Positions 1 to 6,776 of a stretch of DNA of 12,281 nt are shown here, piece after piece. The stretch comes from Nitrososphaerota archaeon (GTDB lineage Archaea; Thermoproteota; Nitrososphaeria; Nitrososphaerales; Nitrosopumilaceae): positions 1-12,281 of the forward strand of contig JAGWGO010000021.1 in the NCBI GenBank assembly GCA_028867395.1, read 5' to 3'. The notes under the pieces are model-generated. The model made no database searches. It saw nothing but the letters and a program-made list of their open reading frames with translations, and was not told the DNA's origin. Made by a program: the position numbers and the translations under genes. How positions within the stretch are numbered: the stretch's first letter is position 1; every line of letters starts with the position of its first letter.

Positions 1-1788
1 GATCCTAACTTTGTAACAGGAATCAACAACATGAAGGCAGCAGGTATCACAGTAATTGGCTATGTCGATACTGCTTATGGCTCTCGCTCAATATCACAAG
101 TAAAGACGGAGATTAACAACTGGTCAAACTGGTATCATGTAAACGGAATATTCTTTGACGAGATGGACAACTCTGCAGGTGGCGAGAGTTACTATAGCAC
201 TGCCACAAGCTATGCCAAGTCTTTGGGCATGACCATGACTGTAGGAAATCCAGGAACGTCTACTGATTCAAGTTACATTGGAACCGTGGACAACATTGTC
301 ATTTATGAGACCACGGGAACGCCTTCGCTTTCAACTCTACTGTCGTACACATTTAACGGATTATACTCAAAATCAAACTTTTCATTTATTGCATACAGTG
401 TCAGTTCACTCCCAAGTGCAAGCTATCTTGCAAGCGCAGCAAATGATGTAAGCTACATCTACATCACAAATGCTGGAGGTTCAAACCCATACGATGTACT
501 TCCTTCCTATTTCTCAACAGAGGTTGCAGACCTTGATACCGGTTCTGGCAGTACGGCTACTGTTCCAAGTGCGCCAACAGGATTAACAGCTAATACAGGA
601 AATGCGCAGGCTGTCCTATCATGGATAGCGCCATCATCTAACGGCGGATCTGCAATTAGTGGTTACAATGTATACCGAGGTACAACATCGGGCGGAGAGA
701 ACACAACTCCGATTGCAACAGGTATTGCAAGCACTACGTATACCGATACAGGTTTGACAAACGGTCAAGTATACTACTATGTTGTCAAGGCAGTAAACTC
801 TATTGGTACGTCGTCAAGCTCAAATGAAGCAAATGTTACACCTGTTACATCTGTTACAGCTCCTAGCGCACCAACAGGTCTTACAGCTAATGCGGCGTCA
901 TCATCTCAGATAAACCTCAACTGGACTGCACCAACAAACAACGGCGGTTCTGCAATCACTGGATATAAAATTGACCGATCTATTGATGGAGGCACTACAT
1001 GGTCCAATATAGTATCTAATACGGCTTCTACTAGCACTACGTATACTGATACAAATCTCTCATCGAGTACCACTTACACTTACCAAGTATCATCTATCAA
1101 TAGTGTAGGAACAAGCTTACCATCAAACACAGTCTCTGCTACAACTGGTAGTGGCGGTGGCACAACTACAGGCAATATAGTATTAAACAATGTCCAGTCA
1201 ACCTCGGGTACAGTTTCATCGTCATACAAGATAACACTCTCAAACTTCAATGTTGGCACTGGTAATGATAGATTACTAGTGGTCGGTGTCAGCGCAAACA
1301 ACAACAATGTTGCATCGATAACATTTGGCGGAGTACCACTCGCAATGAAAACATCGTCATTTTATAACAACGATGCAGAATTTTGGTACCTTAAAAACCC
1401 AACAGGAACTGGAAACATTGTGGTTACCATGGCAGGACCAACACAGGTTGTAGTAGGTGCATACTCTTTCTCTGGCGTAAACCAGACAAGCCCATTACCT
1501 AACAGTGTCATAAGACACAATACAGCAGCAAGCAGTCCTTCAATATCGCTTACTACAACATATCCAAATGACTTGGTGCTTGACCTGCCATCCATCTATG
1601 GCGGCACTACGCTCAACTCCTCAACATGTAGTCAACAATGGGATGTTAACATGCCAAGTGCAATCACTGGAGCTTCAAGCTCAACACTATTGCAATCTCC
1701 TGCTGCTGTCACATGCGGTTGGACTGCAAGTGGAGGCGGTGATCTGTGGGATGACGCAGCAGTTGAGATAATGACAGATACTCAATAG
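1..1788 (+). CDS. Spherulin-4/GH135-like secreted protein with two FN3 domains and a C-terminal beta domain (5' partial)
   Basis: The reading frame is open from base 1 (DPNFVTGINN precedes the first ATG at 31), so the gene starts outside the window; 595 residues are visible. Residues 1 to ~180 match the spherulin-4 family (GH135-like; the fungal member Sph3 hydrolyses galactosaminogalactan) by GYVDT-Y-(3-4)-R, NWYHVNGIFFDEM and GNPG. The acidic pair is D53-E54, with a further Glu at 103 in 'VIYET'. Two fibronectin type III domains follow (about 190-281 and 287-382), then a Gly-rich linker and a ~200-residue beta-rich domain (391-595) also found at the end of the 2761 gene. The signal peptide must lie in the missing part. 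Of the three paralogues here, only this one keeps all the acidic residues expected for hydrolysis. Likely extracellular, acting on an amino-sugar glycan; the family call is firm, the substrate is inferred. Confidence 0.85.
   Translation, partial: DPNFVTGINNMKAAGITVIGYVDTAYGSRSISQVKTEINNWSNWYHVNGIFFDEMDNSAGGESYYSTATSYAKSLGMTMTVGNPGTSTDSSYIGTVDNIVIYETTGTPSLSTLLSYTFNGLYSKSNFSFIAYSVSSLPSASYLASAANDVSYIYITNAGGSNPYDVLPSYFSTEVADLDTGSGSTATVPSAPTGLTANTGNAQAVLSWIAPSSNGGSAISGYNVYRGTTSGGENTTPIATGIASTTYTDTGLTNGQVYYYVVKAVNSIGTSSSSNEANVTPVTSVTAPSAPTGLTANAASSSQINLNWTAPTNNGGSAITGYKIDRSIDGGTTWSNIVSNTASTSTTYTDTNLSSSTTYTYQVSSINSVGTSLPSNTVSATTGSGGGTTTGNIVLNNVQSTSGTVSSSYKITLSNFNVGTGNDRLLVVGVSANNNNVASITFGGVPLAMKTSSFYNNDAEFWYLKNPTGTGNIVVTMAGPTQVVVGAYSFSGVNQTSPLPNSVIRHNTAASSPSISLTTTYPNDLVLDLPSIYGGTTLNSSTCSQQWDVNMPSAITGASSSTLLQSPAAVTCGWTASGGGDLWDDAAVEIMTDTQ
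901..933 (+). repeat. 33-bp FN3 segment identical to 3805-3837
   Basis: Inside the second FN3 domain of the first gene. The segment encodes SSQINLNWTAP and is identical base for base to 3805-3837 in the FN3 domain of the 2761 gene. This marks a recent domain duplication or gene conversion. Confidence 0.8.
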
Positions 1789-1838
1789 TTCAAGTCATAT
1801 CTCAGATAATGTGCAGTTAGGTATATCACATGGCATAA

Positions 1839-1860
1839 TTTTTACGCATTACAATTTTTT
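1839..1860 (+). terminator. T-rich archaeal-type terminator
   Basis: Two T runs (T5 at 1839-1843, T6 at 1855-1860) lie 50-70 bases after the stop at 1788, in the convergent gap with the deacetylase gene and overlapping its last codons. Archaeal RNA polymerase commonly stops at such runs without a hairpin, and no stem was seen. Confidence 0.35.
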
Positions 1861-2586
1861 CATTGTGGCGTCTTGTTGATGTTTTTGATCAACAAATTCC
1901 AAAACCTGATCAAGACTATTTACAGTATTTTGATTCTTGATCCTTTCATATGGTATGGTCAACAATCCAAAGTCTTTATCAAAACATATCTTTACCACTT
2001 CAAATGCTTCGACAAAATTTACGCCAGTATTGAGCCTACTTTGCAGCGCTCTGTATTCTGCCAAACCCTTGATCGCGTTAGCGCGCAAGTATAGCTTTCT
2101 GTGCTGGGACCAAAAGATCTCGATAAGCTCAACTTTCTCGTAAATGACATCTGATATATCATAAAAGATCTTTGGATCAAAGTCCCTAGTCAATGGAATC
2201 TCATAAGATAGTATGTTGGAGTTGAACCTTGTAGCTTCAACTGTGGCTGTAGCAACAGCTCTGTGATCATGATGCAAGTCTCCATGAGAATGAGTTATGA
2301 TGAGATCAGGGTTTGCCTTATTTACAAAATGTTCTATGTGGTTTATCAACTCACTTGTTACAGTAAGCTTGGAATCTTCAAAGTTGTCAATCCAGAGCTG
2401 CTTCGCGCCTATGAATTGCGCAGAACGCTTAAGCTCATCACTTCGTTGTTTTGGATCACCTGAAGCTCCGCCTCGTGTGAGTGTGTACATGTACACATTA
2501 TGTCCTTCTCTTGCGGATTTTAAAAGAAGACCTCCGCATCCAAGCTCAATATCATCTGGGTGTGCCCCTATTGCCATTATGTTCAT
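1849..2586 (-). CDS. PIG-L/LmbE-family zinc-dependent N-deacetylase
   Basis: A 245-residue protein of the PIG-L (GlcNAc-PI de-N-acetylase, LmbE/MshB-like) superfamily, near the usual family length. The N-terminal AHPDD motif (residues 8-12) opens a Rossmann-like fold and carries zinc ligands H9 and D12. HGDLHHDHR (101-109) is the second metal/catalytic motif. These enzymes remove acetyl groups from N-acetylamino sugars or their conjugates, usually in the cytoplasm; no signal peptide or membrane segment is seen. The start at 2586 (MNIMAIGAHPDD) fits the family, where the motif lies within about 10 residues of the N terminus; Met4 is an alternative. It lies convergent to the first spherulin-4-like gene and divergent from the 2761 secreted protein. 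Fungal galactosaminogalactan pathways also pair a deacetylase with a GH135 enzyme, but that fungal deacetylase is from another family, so the link is only suggestive. Confidence 0.88.
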   Translation of the reverse strand: MNIMAIGAHPDDIELGCGGLLLKSAREGHNVYMYTLTRGGASGDPKQRSDELKRSAQFIGAKQLWIDNFEDSKLTVTSELINHIEHFVNKANPDLIITHSHGDLHHDHRAVATATVEATRFNSNILSYEIPLTRDFDPKIFYDISDVIYEKVELIEIFWSQHRKLYLRANAIKGLAEYRALQSRLNTGVNFVEAFEVVKICFDKDFGLLTIPYERIKNQNTVNSLDQVLEFVDQKHQQDATMKKL

Positions 2587-2601
2587 AGCAAGATATTATT
2601 T

Positions 2602-2615
2602 GTATTTTATTTAAC
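2602..2615 (-). promoter_or_regulatory. TATA-like box for the deacetylase gene
   Basis: On the minus strand an AAATAAAATA element lies about 22 bp before the ATG at 2586. That distance would place transcription start at or very near the start codon, giving a leaderless mRNA; no Shine-Dalgarno sequence precedes the ATG. Confidence 0.45.
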
Positions 2616-2709
2616 ATCAGACTAAAATTCTTCTAGTGGTTTTCTTTGTGAGATCTTATCTACACCAAATATAAAATGATTATTTTGATAAAAATTTACA
2701 TGACAAGAC

Positions 2710-2731
2710 TCTAGAACATTCTTAGTATAAT
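2710..2731 (+). promoter_or_regulatory. Putative promoter with upstream TCTAGAACA site for the 2761 gene
   Basis: TCTAGAACA occupies 2710-2718 and is followed closely by a TATA-like stretch (TAGTATAAT, about 2723-2731), roughly 30 bp before the GTG start. The same nine bases, in the same orientation and also just before a TATA-like element, precede gvpA (12240-12232, minus). This is where archaeal activators bind, but no binding protein is known here. Confidence 0.4.
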
Positions 2732-2760
2732 CAAATATGCTTTCAAAATAGTATGAAACC

Positions 2761-4692
2761 GTGAAAAACAAATATTTTAGCGCAGGAATATTGTCTGCCG
2801 TTTTCTTCGTTCTGGTTATATCTCTAGGAACTAGTCACACCGCATACGCGTCTAATACTCTATCAATCAATCTGCTACAATCAGGACTGGTTGCATCTGA
2901 TCCACTAAATAATGAAACTGAAAGCCAACAACAACTACAAACAAGTAACGGATACTGGCGATATGGCGGAGACGCAATAGCAGAGAATGCTCCTTATGAC
3001 TTTTACAGAGACACTCAGGGGTTGCACATAGGTGCAGAGTCTCCAGATAAAAATGGCACATATGCAGGATTTTATGCTATTACGCCAAATACCAATGCTC
3101 TCTTATTCCATTCTATAATATCTACTCCTCTTAGAACAATTCCTAACCAGCAATATGAAAATGGAATGTATGTGCAAACAACCCAAGCACCAGTAAATTA
3201 TGTTACATGCGTTGCTGTAACTAACAACAATGGAACTGTTTGGCAGGTTGTACACACCTATGGAACACCAACCCAGTCAGTCGTATTTGCCAATCTCTGG
3301 ACTGATCCTAGTCCAAATCAACCACTGACAAGAGACTGTACCATAATAACAAATGGCAACAACTATCTCAAAGTGTACATTGACGGAGTAATGGTCTATT
3401 CGAACAATCTGTTAGTGCTTGGAATGCCCTCACCATTTAATGCGTATCTAGAGCCAGAGAGTTCCTATCGAGGCCAATTACTCAATGGAACATTTACAGA
3501 CTTTTACATAACATCAAATGAGACTATTCAGATAAAGAACAATCCATCCAACGCTAGAACTGTATCTTTAATGGATCAATCAGGAAATGTACTTGCAAAC
3601 GCATCAGTATCTGGTGGTAATGCCTTCCTAGATGTAGGCAAGTATGACTTTCCACTTGCAACTACTATCAACGTCTATGACTCAAATAACGTATTGCTTG
3701 CATCAACGCCAAATCCTGTAGAGATATACGGTGGAGATGTGTATTCTGTCAGCTCTCCTACTTTCCCACCGCCGCCAACAGGACTTGTAGCCTCTACAGT
3801 TTCCTCATCTCAGATAAACCTCAACTGGACTGCACCAGCAGATAATGGCGGATCTATAATTACTGGATACAAGATGGAAAGATCACTTGATAATGGCACT
3901 AGCTGGAACACTATAGTAACTAACACGGGAACTGCTACAACCGCATATTCTGACACTGGATTATCATCAAATACCACTTACACTTATCGGGTCTCTGCAA
4001 TAAACTCAGCAGGAATCAGTTCTCCATCTAACACAGCTTCTGCAACTACTTTGAGCGCAACACCATCTATTGCATTGAACAACATACAGTCCACATCAGG
4101 GTCAGTCTCATTGCCGTCACTTCAAATTTCGCTTGACAACTTTAATGCAGGAACTGGTAACAATAGGGCACTCATCGTCGGTGTGGGAGCAAGCAACAAT
4201 GCAGTAACATCAGTCACATTTGGAGGAATACAACTGACAAAAAAAGTACAATCCTTTACAAATGAAGATGCTGAATTTTGGTATTTGAAAAATCCCAATG
4301 GGACTGCAAACATAGTTGTAACAATGGGAGGACCTACATCTACTGTTGTTGGCGCATATGCCTTCTCAGGAGTAGATCAGACAAACGCAATACCTGTTAG
4401 TGTAACAAAGCACAATACTTCTGCTAGTAATCCGACAATCTCCATTGCTACGACATATCCAAACGACTGGGTACTTGACTTGCCATCAATCTATGGCGGT
4501 TCCACACTTGGCTCACCTACATGTACACAAGAATGGAACCTTAATGTCCGAAATCTAGCCACTGGCAATATAACCAGCGCATCAAGTTCTGCAATGGTCT
4601 CATCACCTAGCACATATACATGTGGATGGACTGCAAGCATTGCTGAACTCTGGGATGATATAGCAATTGAGCTAAGAACAGCAACCAACTAA
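2761..4692 (+). CDS. Large secreted protein: N-terminal ConA-like region, FN3, C-terminal beta domain
   Basis: 643 residues. A Sec signal peptide is clear: KNK, a hydrophobic core, then AYA before SN at about residue 30. Residues ~35-330 look like an all-beta lectin-like (concanavalin/LamG-type) region with 'DFYRDTQG', 'YLKVYIDGVMVYS' and 'FTDFYIT'; this fold is inferred from pattern only. A short Pro run (336-339) leads into one FN3 domain (to ~432), and residues 435-643 form the same C-terminal domain as in the first gene (shared AEFWYLKNP, LDLPSIYGG, CGWTAS). The start is GTG at 2761; an ATG at 2753 opens only three codons. N-x-S/T sequons and no C-terminal membrane anchor suggest a glycosylated secreted or surface-associated carbohydrate-binding protein. 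No catalytic motif was recognised. Confidence 0.82.
   Translation: MKNKYFSAGILSAVFFVLVISLGTSHTAYASNTLSINLLQSGLVASDPLNNETESQQQLQTSNGYWRYGGDAIAENAPYDFYRDTQGLHIGAESPDKNGTYAGFYAITPNTNALLFHSIISTPLRTIPNQQYENGMYVQTTQAPVNYVTCVAVTNNNGTVWQVVHTYGTPTQSVVFANLWTDPSPNQPLTRDCTIITNGNNYLKVYIDGVMVYSNNLLVLGMPSPFNAYLEPESSYRGQLLNGTFTDFYITSNETIQIKNNPSNARTVSLMDQSGNVLANASVSGGNAFLDVGKYDFPLATTINVYDSNNVLLASTPNPVEIYGGDVYSVSSPTFPPPPTGLVASTVSSSQINLNWTAPADNGGSIITGYKMERSLDNGTSWNTIVTNTGTATTAYSDTGLSSNTTYTYRVSAINSAGISSPSNTASATTLSATPSIALNNIQSTSGSVSLPSLQISLDNFNAGTGNNRALIVGVGASNNAVTSVTFGGIQLTKKVQSFTNEDAEFWYLKNPNGTANIVVTMGGPTSTVVGAYAFSGVDQTNAIPVSVTKHNTSASNPTISIATTYPNDWVLDLPSIYGGSTLGSPTCTQEWNLNVRNLATGNITSASSSAMVSSPSTYTCGWTASIAELWDDIAIELRTATN
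3805..3837 (+). repeat. 33-bp FN3 segment identical to 901-933
   Basis: Second copy of the identical 33-base FN3 segment. The flanking FN3 sequence diverges by several synonymous and non-synonymous changes, although a further 15 bases (TACCACTTACACTTA) near the domain end are also shared. Confidence 0.8.
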
Positions 4693-4713
4693 CAAATCAA
4701 ACAAATAATACTT

Positions 4714-4938
4714 ATGGTGTTGGGTAGAATAATATTTTTATCAGTTTTAACCATGGCATTGTGTTTATCTTTTAGCATATTGTCACAGAATGTGTCCGCA
4801 GTCCATGGAAGCACTGCAGAGTTTCATACGGAAGATGGCAAAGGCGTTAATACCAACACAGCTAATCATGCAACACCACAACACTACGTGCCACCATCAA
4901 TTATATTTCAATACATAAAATTACATCATTTGAAATAG
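4714..4938 (+). CDS. Small secreted protein of unknown function
   Basis: 74 residues, starting 21 bases after the stop of the 2761 gene on the same strand, so possibly co-transcribed. The N terminus reads as a signal peptide: GR, a long hydrophobic stretch (IIFLSVLTMALCLSFSIL), and 'VSAVHG' as a likely cleavage region near residue 30. The mature part is only about 42 residues, rich in His, Thr and Asn, and ends in HHLK. No family was recognised. It could be a short exported peptide or the remnant of a larger exported protein that kept only its signal peptide. A T-rich stretch inside its 5' end (about 4733-4747) might instead serve as terminator for the upstream gene, which lowers confidence. 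Confidence 0.45.
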   Translation: MVLGRIIFLSVLTMALCLSFSILSQNVSAVHGSTAEFHTEDGKGVNTNTANHATPQHYVPPSIIFQYIKLHHLK

Positions 4939-4950
4939 ATTATTTTCAGC

Positions 4951-5193
4951 CTACGATGGTAATATGTGCTCACATCCCTGTATCTTTCCAGTTTTTCCAT
5001 CTATCTTTACAATTATGATGTATTCGTGGAGTAAGCCAACTTCCATTGCTACGACCCACAAGTCATTGTCATAGTACGAGGATTTGAATATGACGGGGGA
5101 GTGATATTGTTCCAAAAACTTTCGAGCTATTGCTACCGCTCTGCTTGCATCAATACTTAATTTGTTATCTGCGGACTCATCGTTTCTAGACAT
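4951..5193 (-). CDS. Small PepSY-like conserved protein
   Basis: 80 residues without signal peptide or membrane segment. After a polar N terminus, residues ~15-75 have the pattern of a small PepSY-like alpha/beta unit: a helix (ASRAVAIARKFLEQY), then strands ending in 'LWVVAMEVG', 'EYIIIVKID' and the 'GKTGKIQG' turn. Small proteins of this shape are common in thaumarchaeotes, with no established role. The start is ATG at 5193, with a T-rich stretch just upstream and no Shine-Dalgarno, consistent with a leaderless gene. It is convergent with the small secreted protein (12-base gap). The fold assignment is by eye. Confidence 0.65.
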   Translation of the reverse strand: MSRNDESADNKLSIDASRAVAIARKFLEQYHSPVIFKSSYYDNDLWVVAMEVGLLHEYIIIVKIDGKTGKIQGCEHILPS

Positions 5194-5517
5194 TTTTATC
5201 TAGTCACAATAATGATCTGATGAATTTAATCATTAAGCTAATTCCTTCTGTAAAAATCACAGATAATATGATTCCAAAATTTTTTGTACAATATTAAAAA
5301 TAAAGTAATGATCTTCCATAGGAATATTATTGAATATTATAGCTATATTGTGATAAATCCCAGTGTCAGTTCTATGTTGGAATTGAGATGCATTGTCGGA
5401 TACTGGAATTTGCTACTTGGTAAATAATCTGGAGACATAAACAGATTTGTCATGCATTCATGTTGTTGGTCAGAATGTAACATCTGTTAATCTGTTACTG
5501 ATAGATATAGTTGAACC
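5194..5517. other. 324-base AT-rich intergenic region
   Basis: No convincing gene, tRNA or structured RNA was seen on either strand. It contains the promoter side of the divergent PepSY-like and spherulin-4-like genes, a very AT-rich block (about 5255-5360) with short A/T palindromes such as AATATTATTGAATATT, and a tandem 8-bp repeat near its right end, listed separately. Confidence 0.6.
5477..5498 (+). promoter_or_regulatory. Tandem ATCTGTTA repeat / GTAACA-TGTTAC inverted repeat (possible operator)
   Basis: ATCTGTTA occurs twice in perfect tandem at 5482-5497. The same stretch contains GTAACA (5477-5482) and its inverted copy TGTTAC (5493-5498) with a 10-base spacer. It ends 19 bases before the start codon at 5518, where a bound protein would cover the transcription start region. 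Function is inferred from symmetry and position only. Confidence 0.35.
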
Positions 5518-6300
5518 ATGATTTCGTTAATTCTGTGTGTTTTTATGATACTGTCTAACTTTCATCCTGCACATGAGGAGGAACATGTGCATGAATTCAA
5601 GGTCGGACTTATGGTTCCACTATATGTTCATCCTGGCTCAAAATGGGACGATCTCATCGAGGTAAAACACCATCATCCTACCATACCATTTGTTGCGATA
5701 ATTAATCCAAGCAATGGTCCCGGATCAACTCTAGACTCAAACTATACTGATGGAATAGAAATCTTAGAGTCAAGTGGTATTGTGGTACTAGGCTATGTGG
5801 ACACAAATTACGGCGTACGAAATTCTACCACCTTAGAATCTGAGATAGACTCATACAAGAACTGGTATGGTGTAAATGGAATATTCTTTGATCAAATGGC
5901 AAACGTGCCAGGAAAAGAATCCTACTATGCAAACCTCACAAAATACGTCAAAACACATGGTATGATCATGTCTGTTGGAAATCCAGGAGTTGATACCATG
6001 CAGAGCTATGTTGGCACAGTAGATAATTTGGTATTATATGACAATGCGAATCTCCCACCATTGTCACTATTCAATGGATGGCATGAAAATTTCAACAAGC
6101 GTAATTTTTCCTTTCTCTCGTATGGTGTCGGGTCTCTAGATGATGATTATATAAAATCATTAAAAAAACATGTGGGGTATTTGTATGTTACAGATCAGAA
6201 TGGTGGCAATCCTTGGAATGCTTTACCACCGTATCTTGACAAATTAGTTGAAGAACTGCAGTCTTCCGAGCCGTTTGTATGTCATGCGAGCAAATGCTAG
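5518..6300 (+). CDS. Short spherulin-4/GH135-like protein with altered active-site motif
   Basis: 260 residues, almost entirely one spherulin-4-like (GH135-like) domain from residue ~30: VPLYVHPG, AIINPSNGPG, LGYVDTNYG, WYGVNGIFFDQM, VGNPG. The start is fixed by an in-frame TGA at 5512. A short hydrophobic N terminus (ISLILCVFMIL) probably acts as a signal peptide, although it lacks the usual positive residues; a His/Glu-rich stretch follows. The family motif FFDE is here FFDQ (D125, Q126), and the Glu 50 residues further on in the first paralogue is Asp (D175). It may be a glycan-binding or altered-specificity relative rather than an ordinary hydrolase. It is closest to the 6777 gene (shared PPLSLF-GWH). 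It has no FN3 or other accessory domain and ends shortly after the domain with Cys-His-Ala-Ser-Lys-Cys. Confidence 0.83.
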   Translation: MISLILCVFMILSNFHPAHEEEHVHEFKVGLMVPLYVHPGSKWDDLIEVKHHHPTIPFVAIINPSNGPGSTLDSNYTDGIEILESSGIVVLGYVDTNYGVRNSTTLESEIDSYKNWYGVNGIFFDQMANVPGKESYYANLTKYVKTHGMIMSVGNPGVDTMQSYVGTVDNLVLYDNANLPPLSLFNGWHENFNKRNFSFLSYGVGSLDDDYIKSLKKHVGYLYVTDQNGGNPWNALPPYLDKLVEELQSSEPFVCHASKC

Positions 6301-6311
6301 GTTCGTTATGT

Positions 6312-6357
6312 GTAAAAAGATGGAAAAAAGCTAGATTGCCAGCTTGGCGATTTTTTC
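6312..6357. terminator. Bidirectional terminator region between convergent genes
   Basis: On the plus strand ATTGCCA (6335-6341) and TGGCGAT (6345-6351) can form a 7-bp stem (one G-U pair) with a 3-base loop, followed by T5 at 6352-6356; this overlaps the last codons of the winged-helix gene. On the minus strand, T6 and T5 runs (about 6328-6313) follow directly after that gene's stop. Together they could end transcription from both sides. Confidence 0.4.
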
Positions 6358-6609
6358 GTTACTTGTCTGTGATACCATGTCACCAATTTCTTCGTACAGG
6401 TGCATCACTTTCCTTCCCTTCTCAGTTATTCTGTATAACTGTATTCCTTCCTCATATGCAAGAAGCTCGTTTTCTTCCATATATGACAAGTATTCTTTTA
6501 GCTGTGTGTATGAGAGATAGGCCTTATACATTATCTTGGTCTTTGTAGCGCCTGCACTTACAGAGTCTAATATCATGGATACAATCTCTGCTCTGCTTCT
6601 GTATTTCAT
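6331..6609 (-). CDS. Winged-helix transcription regulator (HTH_45-like)
   Basis: 92 residues, the typical size of archaeal single-domain winged-helix proteins. 'YRSRAEIVSMILDSV' is the first helix, 'ATKTKIMYKAYLSYTQLKEYLSYMEENELL' contains the helix-turn-helix, and 'YRITEKGRKVMHLYEEI' is the wing and C-terminal helix; the ITEKG turn is characteristic. It probably acts as a dimeric DNA-binding repressor or activator. It is transcribed away from the third spherulin-4-like gene (167-bp shared upstream region), so that gene or its own promoter is a natural target. ATG at 6609 lies about 26 bp from a TATA box, suggesting a leaderless message. Confidence 0.8.
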   Translation of the reverse strand: MKYRSRAEIVSMILDSVSAGATKTKIMYKAYLSYTQLKEYLSYMEENELLAYEEGIQLYRITEKGRKVMHLYEEIGDMVSQTSNEKIAKLAI

Positions 6610-6630
6610 ACCGATTTTTGAGTATAATGT

Positions 6631-6638
6631 TATAAAAA
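6631..6638 (-). promoter_or_regulatory. TATA box of the winged-helix gene
   Basis: TTTTTATA on the minus strand, centred about 26 bp before the ATG at 6609. This is the expected TATA-to-start distance for a leaderless archaeal gene. Confidence 0.6.
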
Positions 6639-6653
6639 CAACTCGCTCAAGTT

Positions 6654-6719
6654 TTCTAGAAGATTGTTCTATGATCTAATCCTGATGGGTGTTAAGTCAA
6701 GATTTGATGATTGTTCTAG
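6654..6719. promoter_or_regulatory. Repeated TTCTAG / GATTGTTCTA sites in the divergent intergenic region
   Basis: A palindrome TTCTAGAA (6654-6661) and two copies of GATTGTTCTA (6662-6671 and 6709-6718), 47 bp apart, lie between the winged-helix gene and the 6777 gene. The right copy extends to TGTTCTAG (6712-6719), the core of the site seen before gvpA and the 2761 gene. They could be operators for the adjacent winged-helix protein or another regulator. Confidence 0.35.
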
Positions 6720-6776
6720 TATTTTCTACCCATATCAAGATAATCGTCAGATTGGAGAACTAGATAGATCGGAATC

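Noticed and set aside
1080..1595. Two minus-strand open frames (75 and 77 codons) inside the first gene
   Set aside because: Equivalent antisense frames recur in the homologous region of the 2761 gene (4122-4313, 4491-4688). They are a by-product of the conserved coding sequence above them.
5255..5360. AT-rich block as a possible replication origin or small RNA gene
   Set aside because: No repeated origin-type boxes, no Cdc6/Orc gene nearby and no stable stem pattern; ordinary AT-rich intergenic DNA explains it.
6279..6548. 89-codon plus-strand open frame after the 5518 gene
   Set aside because: Lies opposite the clearly conserved winged-helix gene, and its translation shows no domain or sensible composition.
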